A DNA stretch of 64,000 bases from Peromyscus leucopus (GCF_004664715.2 NC_051063.1:116484829-116548828), one strand, 5' to 3'; numbered from the stretch's first letter, positions 11,168 to 22,800 are shown. Numbers and translations are program-made. The notes: generated by a model not told the origin, from the sequence alone.

Positions 11168-11575
11168 TTTTTAGTATTTATGTGTCCACTTGACAAGAAT
11201 GAGAACCATTTGGGAAGAAGAACTTTCAATTGAATAAAAACAAATGCCTCCATAAGATTAGCCTGTAGGCAAGTTTGTAGTGCATTTTCTTAACTAGTGA
11301 TTGCTATGGGACTGCCCAGTCTATGGTGGGTGGTTTCACCCCCAAACTGGTGGTTCTGGGTGCTATAAGAAAGCAGGCTGAGCAAGTCACTCATCAGCAT
11401 CCCTCCGTGGCATCTGCATTAGCTCCTTCTTCTGGTTCCTGCCTGTTTCTGTTCTGACTCTGTGAGTGAAGGACTGTACTGTGGAACTGATAACTGAAAT
11501 AAAACCTTTTCTTCCCAGGTTGCTTTTGTTCAATGGTGTTTTAACACAGCAACCAAAGCTTCAGCTAAGACATTA
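11168..11575 (+). mobile_element. MaLR-like LTR (or related rodent repeat)
   Basis: Contains GTCCACTTGACAAGAATGAG, CCTCCATAAGATTAGCCTGT, ATAAGAAAGCAGGCTGAGCA, an AATAAAACC signal and GGTTGCTTTTGTTCAATGG near the end, the same layout as the element at 48798-49197. I place it with the rodent ERVL-MaLR (MT/ORR1-type) LTRs, but the family is from memory. Confidence 0.65.
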
Positions 11576-11656
11576 TCTACATATGTCACTGGGAATTCAG
11601 AGAAGAAATTGGAAATGGCATCCAAAAGTGTTTCTCAGGAAACTTTACTGCATATC

Positions 11657-12010
11657 TGTTACAATTTGATTCTTAAGTGTTCTTTGAAGTCCCAGTGTTG
11701 AAGCCTGTGGTGCTATGAGTGAGCTGTCTTGGGAAAATGTGTGGTGGGGCTTAGAGGAAGGGCCTTGGGACATGGTGAATAATGTCCTTGAGTGTGTGCT
11801 GGGACTCAAACCTTCCTTTTTCCTTCTGCTTCCTCTATGGCAAGTCATGAGCAGCTTTCTTTCCACCATGGTATCCTGCCTTGCCACAGGCCCAGAGTGA
11901 TGGGGCCAAATGACTGTGGCCTGAAATTTCTGAAACCACGAGGATCCCAAATAAATCTTTCCTCTTTATAAGCTGCTTATCTCTGTGCTTTAGTCACAGA
12001 AATGAAAAAC
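11657..12010 (+). mobile_element. MaLR-type LTR
   Basis: Starts TGTTACAATTTGATTC, with a CCAGTGTTGAAG block, GGGCCTTGGGACATG, a CTGAAATTTCTGAAACCACG block and CCCAAATAAATCTTTCCTC before the end. This order of blocks is typical of mammalian MaLR LTRs. It lies directly downstream of another MaLR-like LTR in the same orientation. Confidence 0.75.
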
Positions 12011-12754
12011 GGAGTTATAAAACATTCTTATCACGTGTTCATATGGTGCCGAAATTCAAAGCAAATAAACTTTTGCGAGTCGTGTCAGAGTGCATTTACC
12101 CACTCAGTATGGGTGTCAGGCAGTGCAGTGATCCTATCTCACGGTGACTGCAAAGTCCCATCGTTATGCACATAAGGAGGGCCCTGTGTCAGAAGCTGAT
12201 CTTGCTTGTTGCCATCAAACACTGGATGCCCTTCGTCTCCCTTAGGTTAGAAAAACATAACATGTCTACACAACACTTTCCTTTCCATTTTGATTGACAA
12301 CCGAGGGATGAAAAGAACAAGGAACCAGGAACTCCCAAGTAATGTGAAGTGAGAGAGCAAAAGAGATGACAAGATGGGTCTCATGGCGGAACTGAGCACA
12401 GATAGTATCTCTAACGTTGTATGCCGAGGAGACCACCCTTGAATTGAAGCTTATATTCCTCACGTAAATCCAGGTCATCAAAAGCCGTTCACAGCTGCCA
12501 CCCCACAATGTCTGTCTTTACAACACTCATTTCTCGAAGAATAGTTTTGTCAACTGTGTCAGCTGTGCCTAAGAACTTAGGTAGGTCCTCAGATACTTGA
12601 CTTCCCCAGGTTTGGGCAATGTATGACATCCTTCTGAACGAGTTTTGTGGAAATGAAAATAGCTGTGAAGATTAAATGTTACTTAGCATCCCTGGCCTTT
12701 CCTGCCAACACCATCATCATCATCATCATCTTGCTGATATAAGAACTTTCACAA
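12011..12754. other. No gene recognised; short (CAT)n
   Basis: Plain sequence with a (CAT/ATC)n run of seven to eight units at about 12707-12730. No gene evidence. Confidence 0.5.
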
Positions 12755-12953
12755 GGGGCCAAAGAGATGGCTCAGCATTAAGATAATGCTCTTGCAGAGG
12801 ACCCAAGTTTGAGTCCCAGCACTACTATTTGTAACTCCAATTCCGTGGTATCCGGTGCCTTCTTCTGTCCTTTGTAAGTATCAGGCACACAGTCAGTACA
12901 CTTACAAGCAAAAACATTTATATGTATAAAATGAAAATAAACAGATCTTTAAA
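12755..12953 (+). mobile_element. B3-type SINE
   Basis: GGGGCCAAAGAGATGGCTCA (decayed tRNA-like head with the A box), GCAGAGGACCCAAGTTTGAG (B box), TGTAACTCCAATTCC, CAGGCACACAGTCAGTACAC and an ATAAAATGAAAATAAA tail, as in rodent B2/B3. Confidence 0.85.
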
Positions 12954-12970
12954 AAACCTTCATAATTTTT

Positions 12971-13117
12971 GCCGGGCAGTGGTGGCACACGCCTTTAATC
13001 CCAGCACTCGGGAGGCAGAGCCAGGCGGATCTCTGTGAGTTCGAGGCCAGCCTGGGCTACCAAGTGAGTCCCAGGAAAGGTGCAAAGCTACACAGAGAAA
13101 CCCTGTCTCGAAAAACC

Positions 13118-13143
<26 letters not shown>
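12971..13143 (+). mobile_element. Young B1 with 17-bp perfect TSD
   Basis: Full-length B1 (CCGGGCAGTGGTGGCACACG to CTGTCTCGAAAAACC) plus an A tail of more than 20 bases. Flanked by AACCTTCATAATTTTTG at 12955-12971 and 13144-13160. It landed just after the tail of the B3 at 12755. It carries the GGCTACCAAGTGAGTCCCAG variant of the 3' half. Confidence 0.97.
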
Positions 13144-13149
<6 letters not shown>

Positions 13150-13320
13150 CATAATTTTTGTTAGCTTATGCTACCCATTCTTTTTGACTCCTAGATTTGG
13201 ACTATTTTCACACCTTACATTCTCACCTCCCTTTGTTTCCCCAGAACATACGACCAGTTGTCGGCATCTTTTTTCTAGTCATCAGATTTCATCACTTTCT
13301 AAGCTACCCCTTGACATTCT

Positions 13321-13824
13321 TGTGGTGATATTTTGTTTGTGCTCTAATAAATAAAGCTTTCATGAAGATCAGAGGAAAAAGCTGGCCTCTATATTAAACA
13401 TAGAGGCCAGGCAGTGGTAGCACATGACTTTAATACTAGTATTCAGTAGGCAAAGATTCATATGGATCTCTGTGAATTCAAGGCCACACTGGGAACAGAG
13501 CCAGGCCTGCTAGTTAACCATGGAGGTCTGGAGGTCTGTACAGACAGACAGGAAGTGATAGAGCTGGGCAGAAAGAGGAAAGTGATGTAGTTGGGTGGAG
13601 AGAGGAAGTAAGATGGCAGGGCACAAAAAGATACATAGGTGTGAGTATACAGAAAGTGAATATATATATAAAGTGTGAGTATACAGCCCTCTCTCTTGGG
13701 CTGAGGATTTCCTAGCAGTAAAAATGTGGCTGGCTTCTTTCTGCTTCTCTGTTCTCTCAGTTTTCACCTCAATATGTGGCTTTGGGTTTTTAATTTATAA
13801 GACTGTTTAGCAAATCCTCTTACA
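13321..13824 (+). mobile_element. Solo LTR with an embedded B1-like block
   Basis: Starts TGTGGTGATATTTTGTTTGT with an early AATAAATAAAGC and ends TCCTCTTACA. The flanks CATTCT (13315-13320) and CATTTT (13825-13830) match at 5 of 6 bases, compatible with an old ERVK-type duplication. Positions about 13403-13500 read like a diverged B1 (GGCAGTGGTAGCACATGACT, TGGATCTCTGTGAATTCAAG) lying inside the LTR. A GA-rich region and a CTCTGTTCTCTCAGTTTTCA block near the 3' part recur in the related LTR at 62595. Confidence 0.75.
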
Positions 13825-15377
13825 CATTTTGGTGACAATAACCTTCTGTTGGTACCTTCACAGTGGCTAATTCAAACTGGCCAGTGAGTTAATGGCCAAA
13901 ATCAGATTCCAAGCCTAATTTTTCTACCTCCTGAAACTTAAACCATTAATCTTGCAACTTTACATTTTTAGACTTTCTGCAAACTTTAATTGTTTTTAGT
14001 GTTTTGTTTTGCTCTAAGAGTGGTTTCTGTGAATGTTCTTTTGAAATTATGAAGTGCTTTGGGAGTCAAAGTGTAATTCTTTCTGCCTTTTGGCTAGTGG
14101 TTAGTAAATTCTTAGCACCAAGTTATAATCATTGAAATTAAAAGCATCAAAAGCATCATTTATGTCTTGACTTTGTTTACTATGTTATATGGTGAGCAGG
14201 CAGAAAGCTAATTTTACGGACAATTTGAAAGACAGGCTTTTCCTATTTGTGAAGTAGTTTCCCAACATTTAAATGCTTATACAGTCTGTTAGTTCAGCAA
14301 AGTCTCTTTAAGGAAACCTGGAAATAAAGTTGGTTTATTAAGACAAAAGCAGTTGTACCTGATTCTTTATCAAGAAGTTCATTTAAATAGTTGTGGTTTA
14401 TAATCACAGGCTTTCTAATCAAGTGATGACAATATAGGATACTTGGAAAATTATGTTGAAGTATAAATACATAATTTTTAATTTACTGTGAAGCATTTCT
14501 TTGAACATAATTACTTATTTGTTTATTACCAGTTCAAAATCCTGTTTATGAGTAGAATATTGTCATAATAATGCAATTTATGTATGTTTTGCTCTGATAC
14601 TTCATACATGTTTTGAGTCATTAAATATTTGTCTTGCATATTAATAATAAACTCCAAGCCCTTCTATAGGAAAAGAGAAAAAGAAAAACTCAAGAAGAAA
14701 TAGAAACAATCGATAGATAGCTGACAGGGCCCACCCCTGGATAAAAAATAAAAACTATGATGATATCTTACTCAATTTGTCATATTGCCAAGATATAAAT
14801 TAGGCATAACATCCAGTAATAGTTCATAATCTGATGTTGTGGTGTGACAGAGCATTCTCTGTGAGGGTGAAAACACTGAGGAGTTCTGGTGTCCACTATG
14901 ATAGTCACTAACTTTGTGGCTGTTGGTCAGTTACAATATTGCCAGTGTGCCTGAACATTGAATTTTCAATTATTTCTATTTTAGATTAAGTGCATGTGTC
15001 TAGTGGCACTTGTGTTGGCTACTACAACCTCAGAAATCAGACAATTCATTAGCTTCCTTGTTATAGATGCCATTTGGAAAGGAGTTTGAAAAAATCAAAC
15101 TTTAAAAGGTATCCATGTGTGGCTAAGCAAAACTGATGCTGGGAATGAATAATACAATGATACTTAAAGGTCTGTAAAAGTTTAAATTTGTAAGAGTTAA
15201 AAAATACAAACCATTATATTATCTTAAATATCCGTTAATCAAATGAAGTTAAGTCAATGATCCTATACTATGTAACTTTAAACAATTTTTAAAAATGTGT
15301 TATATCTTCAGATGCTAACTTGAAAAGTTATCAATTATAATTTAAATTAAGATAGAATCATACATTAAAAATATGTA
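13825..15377. other. 1.5-kb AT-rich, repeat-poor stretch
   Basis: No gene, SINE, L1 or LTR recognised. The sequence is AT-rich without long simple runs. It may be old unique sequence; conservation cannot be judged here. Confidence 0.5.
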
Positions 15378-15545
15378 GCTGGGCGGTGGTGGCACACGTC
15401 TTTAATCCCAGCACTCAGGAGGCAGATCCAGGCGGATCTCTGTGAGTTTGAGGCCAGCCTGGTCTACAAAGCAAGTTCCAGGAAAGGCGCAAAGCTACAC
15501 AGAGAAACCCTGTCTCGAAAAACCAAAAAAAAAAAAAAAAAAAAA
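15378..15545 (+). mobile_element. Young B1 SINE
   Basis: Full-length B1 (GCTGGGCGGTGGTGGCACAC to TGTCTCGAAAAACC) with an uninterrupted A tail of about 20 bases and the GGAAAGGCGCAAAGCTACAC variant. No convincing TSD was seen. Confidence 0.95.
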
Positions 15546-16289
15546 GCATATTTTTCAAACACGTTTCTCAAGGGGGGTAAAACAAGCATATATATATAGA
15601 TATTTGGCTATGCACAAAAGTGTATGGCAATATGTAAAGAAAATTGACATGGGGTAGTCACCCTAATGTGAGGTCACATACTGATCTACTCGGGCACTCC
15701 AATAGCAAATTCCAACTGGCTTGGAAAATGGTGAAAGTCTTTTTTAAAAACCTACATTAGGAAACTATTGATTGGTATTTTGTATTTAAGATTTTAGGGC
15801 TTGGTAGAAAAGATAGACTGAAAAATATACTTATAAATAGCTATGAAGATTGGAACACTAGCTATACTAATTAAAAAAGAAGGGAATTTGATAGTAATTT
15901 TACCAAGGGTGACTTCAGTCTTGATGTAGAAATTCTTGGAAGTATTATTACAGAATCTGCCATCATTCAAAGCACAGGTCCCAGGTATACAACCTGCACA
16001 CACACTCATGGTAGTTGCTAACTAAATATGGCCTTTTATCCACTGAATTTTCCTCTTAAAACATTTGCTTAGCATAAGTCTTATATGATTTCTAAAATAT
16101 AGATTGGAAAGCAGGCATGGGAAGCTGAGGTAGGAGAACCACAGGTTGGAGGACACTCTGGGTTACTCACTAGACCTGTCTTACAGTATGAAGTAAAATG
16201 GAAGTTGAAAAGTAATTTTGATCTCTCTCAGTTTTCCACTTTAAAATCCTTTAGGAGTATACACACTTTTTACAGAATATGGGCTTTCC
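15546..16289. other. No gene; possible decayed B1-like trace
   Basis: About 16108-16190 (GCAGGCATGGGAAGCTGAGG, ending ACCTGTCTTACAG) faintly resembles an old B1-type SINE, but too weakly to annotate separately. Otherwise plain AT-rich sequence. Confidence 0.4.
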
Positions 16290-16760
16290 TCGCTGCTTAC
16301 GGAATACTGTGGTGTCCAAACTCCTAAATTTACTTTTCCATCCTTATCTTAAAGCACTTATCCATTCTCTTACCTCTTGCGTCAATGCTTATTCATTCCT
16401 GAAACAGACCAAGAGCTCTCACATGTTAATGCCTTCTGATACACTCCACTCAAGAACAGCCTGACTCTACCCCTCTGTAAAGCTTCCTGCTGAACTCAAG
16501 GACTTTGCCTAATGTCACCTCTTCAAATCCCTCCTGGATGCCCCAGGCAGAGCTAATTTCTCCCATGCTCTGTTTTCTGAAACTCCCTATAATTGCTTCT
16601 ATCCTAAATTAGTGATAATGTTTCAACATTAAATTAGAGTTAATTATTTGCATCACTCATTACCATTTTCCTCTCCATGATGACTTCCTCAGGCTGGTGT
16701 CACACTTTATTCATCTCTGTGTGAGGTAATGCATGTGTAACTCACAGTAAGCCTTTGCTG
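16290..16760 (+). mobile_element. L2-like 3' end, decayed
   Basis: CTAATGTCACCTCTTCAAAT followed by CCTCCTGGATGCCCC, a TTCTCCCATGCTCTG block and CACTTTATTCATCTCTGTG-like text resemble the 3' end of mammalian L2 (LINE/CR1). The copy is old and the boundaries are rough. Confidence 0.5.
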
Positions 16761-19700
16761 TATGGAGCTGTTACCTTATTGCTTACAGTCCTACTGTTTC
16801 TTCAAATGTACAGTCTAGACTTATCGATTATACTTTTTGCAGATTCTCTATACCTCATAAAGCATGTTCCTTCTGAACACTGCCTGGTTACAGAGAGTAA
16901 GGTAATGTTCATCATTCTTATTTTATATATATATATATGAATCCTGAATTTTTTCATTTTTCTTGGTTTCATTAATCATATTGGTAAGTGTCTTTATGTA
17001 TTTAATTTTTGTCATTTGACACAGAAATAGTTATTGAAAAATCATCAGGAGCCAGAGAGTTGAGTAGGCACTGGGGATATAGCCCTCAGGAAATTTCACA
17101 TCCATCAAAGAGCAAAATCATGACACAATGGATTATATTTAAATTTTTATACTTGATATAGCACATATTTTGAATAATATAAAAATGTAGTTCTGACTTG
17201 GTAAGGCAGATTAAAGAATACTTTCTTAAAGATGTGGTATTTCTGCTAATACCTGAAGGATGGGCAGAACTAAGTAGAATAAGGGGGTCCAGGAGAGCAA
17301 GGGTAGTGGAAAGATGGAATCATGATGATGAATTTCATAGAAAGGAAACTAAGGTCAGACGAGGAGACCGTGTTCCACACAGAGTCATCTTACAGAGTAA
17401 AGCTGTTCAGTAAAAAGAGTGATTCCAGATCTCAGACGTTAAAAAGACTTTTTTATTGCTTACAATTCCTGGTCCCAAACTTACATCACAAACCTACCTT
17501 TCAATATTTTCCTATAAATATATGCCTCAGTTCTTTGAACCATGCCCATGCAGTTTTTCACTTCTCTTTTCTGGTTGGATCATCCCAGTGGTCCATCCTT
17601 CAGCTCTGCCTACCCACATGGACCAGTTAAATCCTGACATGCTCTCTTTTCTCCTCAACTGGCAGCAGTAGTTCCTTTTGTTCATCATTTCAGTTATGTT
17701 TTATATGTTTCACTATATGTGCAAATTATATTTGCTCATCTCTATAAAAATTCTTATTTAAAATAAATCTGGCATACTATCTTGTACAAAGAACATATTT
17801 AATATGTTTTTCTTCAACAAAATGACTTCCAATGAGTCAAACATGAGATTATGAAATAACCAATGAGCATTTTAAGAAACTACAGAGTTCAACATCACAG
17901 TTTTCAGTTTAGTGAGGAGTTGGATGTGGCTTTATCATGTGTGTCATCAGTGGTTGCTAACATAACTGATGAATGGGGACAGTCTCCTTTGGCTTTCAAA
18001 TCTGAGAGAAGCATATGTACCATAGCATATGTTATGGAAACAATCTTTTTCCCATAAAGTCATAATCTTAAAAATAAGTGTTGGAGATGGTTATTATTCC
18101 CTCTAAGGAATCAGTACTTTCATCTAAAAGGAAACGTTGCTCCTTTTAGGACAAACTGATAGACTCACTTACCTCTTGATTTCATGTTTATAAAGATAAC
18201 TAATGATTTTTTTTTTTTTTGTAAAGGCATAGCTGTTTCCAGGATTTGGTGTCTATAGAGGTTTCATTGGTATACATAGAGAAAAATATGTATCTGGGAT
18301 ATGAACTATTAACCTTGGATGGCCATCTTATAAAATTGAGCCTTTGATCTTACGAGTGCAAAACAGGAAACTATTGAGAGTATTTCAGTGATTGTGTCTT
18401 CATGGGGGAAGGAAGGAGAATGCTTAAATCAGAGAAGACATCCTCCACTTTGCGTCTTCCTACGGTAGAAAACTACTTGTATTCCCATCTCTCTGGAAGT
18501 GAAAGCCATTAAAAAGTTTAGAATGAAGAAAGTTTGGATTCAGCCAGGATGATTGAAGTTTTTCCATTTAACTCAAATTACATTGGCAGGCACTTGTTAA
18601 AGAAACCAAGTGATAAATGCTGATTCTTCAGAAATCCAGTTAGCTAGATCATAAGAGTGCCTGAAGAAAACATTATCTCAGCTTAGGAGGATATTTTCCT
18701 TGACCATTAGAGGAAGAATTGTACTAAGTTTTGGGTTCAGATTGTATCCAAGGGTTTATAGTATCTAAACTGATATCAAATTGCCTGACTTTGTTGCCTC
18801 CTAGTACTCTGTCCTTTCTCAATCTCTACAGGATTAAACACATTTGGTTTGATGATTCTGTAATTTTTTTCCCCTGAACTAGAACTAGGGATAACTTTAG
18901 TGTTAAATTAAGGAGCTGTAAGTCAATATTATTTCCTTTCTATTCTATTTTATTTTTTCAAGAATTTTATGTGTATTGTTAAAGATGCCTGAAATATGAA
19001 ACTTGATCATATTTTGCTGTTATTTCTTTGGACACAGAAACTCAGAAAAAGAAAGGTTTGAAATCCAAAGCAAATTGAGAAGACGTCTTTTCGGTTGTTA
19101 TTTTTCTCTGTCCTTTACAGTCCTCCAGATCATTTAACAACTCTTGCTGATGAATTCCTAATGCTGTTCTTAAGCCAGAAACAACAGTGAATAATTAGAA
19201 AGGTAGACTTGGCGGAACAGGAAAAGATTTGCTGAAAGATCTAGAGCTGTTTTGCAGGGCAAGAATAAGTTTAAAGGGAGCAAGAATGTCATGTATCAGA
19301 TTCTTAAGAGTACACAGTTGGAGAAGAAATAAGTGCCCTCTCTGTTACTGTAAGTGGCAGATATCAGTCCTGAGTCAGAGTCAACTCATGGAAAATGATG
19401 TGCTCCAAGTGTCCAATGCTTCTTAAAAACTATCATAAAGTCTTATATATGAACTCTATCTCCTAATGTAAGTGAAGGGTGTTGAGAGGATGGAAGGAAG
19501 TCAGAATTAAGATACCACTGTGAGTACTTATTTTCAGAATGATAAGTAAGGCCCCAGACTTTATAGCACTGTGGGCCTCTTTGTCCTGTGAATCTTCCTC
19601 TTACCCCCTCCTCAACTGAGGTATTAGAGGACCTTATCTATTTCTCCACATAGCATTGATGCCATAGAAATATTTTCTTTGTGTAACATTAACCTCCTAA

Positions 19701-20272
19701 GTAAAAATGGAATAAAAAAAAGGAACTTTGAGTTCGATAAATAATTGCCAGACACAATCTTAGATTTTATTTGTACATTTCCTACTTTTAGTTTATTGTC
19801 AGACTACTTTCATGATCTCATCATTATTATTATATGACAACTTGGCATGAAGCAAGGCTTGTAGAGCAATTCCCTTTTGTGATAAGGATTTATAGAAATG
19901 TACAGATGGTTGAACACTGGGTGTGGAACAGGAGAATTGGTAAAATAAATAAATAAATAAATACATATTTGAGTAGCAAAAAACCACTTACAACATGAAA
20001 TGACATATCCCATCACTGGCGGAACTGAAAGTATATAGTGCACTTTGGTTAATCGTAGTAGGTACAGCGACCACATTCGACTTAATTACACTTATTTGAT
20101 CACTTAGCTCAGAAGTAGGGGTGAGCTCCTTTCCAGGCACAAGAACATTTTACTTCCATCTCTATAGTTCTTCTACACACAATCATGAATAGTCAATGAA
20201 ACATTCTGAAACAATGATCCAAATCTACAAGAGCACCAAAGAGTGACTCTGTTGTCAAGAGATTAAAATAAT
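16761..20272. other. 3.5-kb stretch with no gene or named repeat
   Basis: AT-rich sequence. Overlapping short frames at 17198-17671 and 17863-18057 have no recognisable product. A T run occurs at about 18209-18220 and an (AATA)n run at about 19943-19963. Confidence 0.5.
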
Positions 20273-20372
20273 GCCCTGGCATGGTCTCTATTCCTTTAAT
20301 CCCAGCACTCAGGAGGAAGAGGCAGGAGAATCTCTCGGAGTTTGAGGTCAACTTGACATACATGTTGTAAGA
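20273..20372 (+). mobile_element. B1 SINE, 5' part, old
   Basis: CCTGGCATGGTCTCTATTCC, then TTTAATCCCAGCACTCAGGA and GGAGTTTGAGGTCAAC match the first two thirds of B1. The 3' part is lost. Confidence 0.8.
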
Positions 20373-20439
20373 TCTCTGATGGCTTCCAAACATGCCTAGA
20401 GTGGAATCCACACATCTTAGTGTGCTCTACAATGTTGTG

Positions 20440-20640
20440 TGTGATCTGGCTCCTGACTTCTCTGACTCAACTTCTCTCTTCTTCACTCAGCGTACCACCA
20501 GCATTTTTTTGTGTGTGTCTTGAGCACAGTGCAGTGTTCTACAGCCTGTTCCCCTCTTCTTGTTCTCACCGGTTCCCATTTATTTATATCTGATCACAAA
20601 ACCCTTCTCCCTATAGAAATGTACCTGGTTGTCTGAGTTT
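20440..20640 (+). mobile_element. L2-like fragment
   Basis: TGATCTGGCTCCTGACTTCT, CTCTTCTTCACTCAGCG and the following CT-rich text resemble the interior of L2 near its 3' end. Old, low certainty. Confidence 0.4.
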
Positions 20641-20675
20641 GAATTTCATTACAAAGTAAATGGAAAAGGTTAAAG

Positions 20676-20719
20676 TAAAAAAAAAAAAAAAAGCTCCCCC
20701 CCCCCAAAAAAAAAAAAAC
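20676..20719 (+). repeat. A-run / C-run / A-run
   Basis: About 16 A, AGCT, about 10 C, then about 12 A in close succession. Such tracts are prone to length change and sequencing error. Confidence 0.9.
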
Positions 20720-21656
20720 CATTAACTCATCAGGATACTAGTTTATTTCTGGTTCTATGATATCTCTGAAGAAAATAAAAAGCAACATAAACTTTGAATC
20801 CCCTCTCCAATTGTAATACTGGTACAGGACAATTTAGTCCTTCCTATGCTATATTGGATAAGCTTCAGAGAACGAAAGACCATGGACTTAGCTAGACTTC
20901 AGGAAAGGGAGACTCAGTTAGAGAATTGCTTAGCAAAAGGAGGTACTATGAATGGCAAACAGAATCTATACTCAAAGCAACTGGAGGGGCAGAAGCCCTA
21001 GTTGGTGGGAAGAGTGTGGGCAGGAGATCAACAACTCCCATCACAGAATGTTAAAGTGAGTAAAAGTGTAGGCGGATAGATTTGATATAGGAATTTGAAT
21101 TATACAGTTCCAAATATCATTTAAAGATTTCATGATTCTAAGCATGCTGTTCAAGTTCATCCATGGTAATCATAATAATGACACTCAGATATGATCTTCT
21201 TATCCTAAATGCTTAATTCACAGTATGGTATCTAACCAGGTACTGAGCCTTGGTCATGTGTTGCTCAACTCACTGTGACACCTGCATAAATTATAACTTG
21301 CTTTATAATCATACTGACCCACCCTTAATCATCTTGTTTAAAATTCCACTGTACTCTATCTGGTGCCATCTCCAACAAACTTCTGGATCTTAGACAGCAC
21401 ATCTCTGGCTTTGCATTTCCTTGCTAACCTTAGCTGAATTAACTTCTCCCTTTACTAGAGAAAATTCCATCACTTAGCATATTTTTGCATCACACTGTAA
21501 TTAATGTTGGCTGAGGTTGTTTCCGGTGCCTAGGATTTTGCAGTATTTAAATATTACCATATCTTAATGGCATTTGCTTCCTTCTGACTCATAAAAGTTT
21601 TACCACCATCAAACTCACACAAATCTATACAAAACTGGGAAATAGCATCAAAACCC
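20720..21656. other. No gene or named repeat
   Basis: Plain AT-rich sequence up to the left end of the LTR at 21657. Confidence 0.45.
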
Positions 21657-22220
21657 TGTTGATGTAACCAACCGTCTTATTAAATAAGAAACACAGAAAC
21701 AATGTAAAAGAGAAAGCCAAGAGGTCAGAGCTCAGAGCTAAAATCTCACCCTTCCTCCTGCTGTTCCAGCTTCGCGAAAAGAGACCTACTTCCTGTCGGT
21801 TAGTTTTTTTTAAAGTATGTTGTTCTGCCTTCTCATTGGTTGTAAACCCAAACACATGACTGCCTCGTCACTGTCTGAATGTACAGCCCCCTAGGTCTTA
21901 AAGGTATATGTCTCCAATGCTGACTATCCCTGAACACACAGAGATCTTATGGGATTAAAGGCGTGTGCCACCACCGCCACACTCTTGCTATGGCTCTAAT
22001 AGCTCTGACCCTGAACACACAGAGATCTTATGGGATTAAAGGCGTGTGCCACCACCGCCACACTCTTGCTATGGCTCTAATAGCTCTGACCCTGAACACA
22101 CAGATATCTATGGGATTAAAGGCGTGTGCCACCACTGCCACACTCTTGCTATGGCTCTAATAGCTCTGACCCCCAGACAACTTTATTTATTACATACAAT
22201 CAAAATAATATTTCAGTACA
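21657..22220 (-). mobile_element. 3' LTR of an ERV, minus strand
   Basis: On the minus strand it starts TGTACTGAAATATTATTTTG, with an early AATAAATAAAGTTG, a block of three 81-bp repeats (plus coordinates 21928-22169), GGTCTTTC-type text, and ends ACGGTTGGTTACATCAACA. A polypurine tract lies immediately upstream of the TG start, which fixes the strand and shows that this is a 3' LTR rather than a solo one. The left flank is AAACCC; the matching 5' flank, if any, lies in or beyond the assembly gap. Related to the LTR at 62595. Confidence 0.85.
21928..22169 (-). repeat. Three tandem 81-bp units within the LTR
   Basis: Units start at 21928, 22009 and 22090. Units 1 and 2 look identical by eye over 81 bp; unit 3 is 80 bp with changes near its start (ATATCTATG for AGATCTTATG) and ACTGCC for ACCGCC. 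Each unit holds GGGATTAAAGGCGTGTGCCA, the reverse complement of a B1 head. Confidence 0.95.
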
Positions 22221-22300
22221 ATTAGATTACCACCACATTTCCCCTTTTCTATTTTAATAAAAAGAAAAAAAAGCAAAAGGTTATAACTAACAAAAGAAAC
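22221..22300 (-). mobile_element. ERV internal 3' end with polypurine tract
   Basis: Read on the minus strand: A-rich sequence, then AAAATAGAAAAGGGGAAATG, a few bases, then the LTR start TGTACTG. This purine tract is what primes plus-strand DNA synthesis in retroelements. The internal region runs into the gap at 22301, so coding content is unknown; nothing resembling gag, pol or env is visible. Confidence 0.7.
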
Positions 22301-22800
22301 NNNNNNNNNNNNNNNNNNNNNNNNNNNNNNNNNNNNNNNNNNNNNNNNNNNNNNNNNNNNNNNNNNNNNNNNNNNNNNNNNNNNNNNNNNNNNNNNNNNN
22401 NNNNNNNNNNNNNNNNNNNNNNNNNNNNNNNNNNNNNNNNNNNNNNNNNNNNNNNNNNNNNNNNNNNNNNNNNNNNNNNNNNNNNNNNNNNNNNNNNNNN
22501 NNNNNNNNNNNNNNNNNNNNNNNNNNNNNNNNNNNNNNNNNNNNNNNNNNNNNNNNNNNNNNNNNNNNNNNNNNNNNNNNNNNNNNNNNNNNNNNNNNNN
22601 NNNNNNNNNNNNNNNNNNNNNNNNNNNNNNNNNNNNNNNNNNNNNNNNNNNNNNNNNNNNNNNNNNNNNNNNNNNNNNNNNNNNNNNNNNNNNNNNNNNN
22701 NNNNNNNNNNNNNNNNNNNNNNNNNNNNNNNNNNNNNNNNNNNNNNNNNNNNNNNNNNNNNNNNNNNNNNNNNNNNNNNNNNNNNNNNNNNNNNNNNNNN
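22301..22800. other. Assembly gap, 500 N
   Basis: Exactly 500 N, so a placeholder of unknown true size is likely. It begins inside ERV internal sequence. Open frames spanning it (22190-22899) are artefacts. Confidence 0.99.

Noticed and set aside
12755..12830. tRNA gene
   Set aside because: The A-box and B-box-like text belongs to a B3 SINE head; no cloverleaf is kept. The same applies to the other SINE heads.
21963..22160. Small repetitive protein with a recurring CHHRHTLAMALIALTLNTQ segment
   Set aside because: The repeat comes from the 81-bp DNA units in an LTR; no start context or homolog known.
21928..22169. CRISPR-like array
   Set aside because: The repeats are directly adjacent without unique spacers, are long, and lie in an LTR of a rodent genome.
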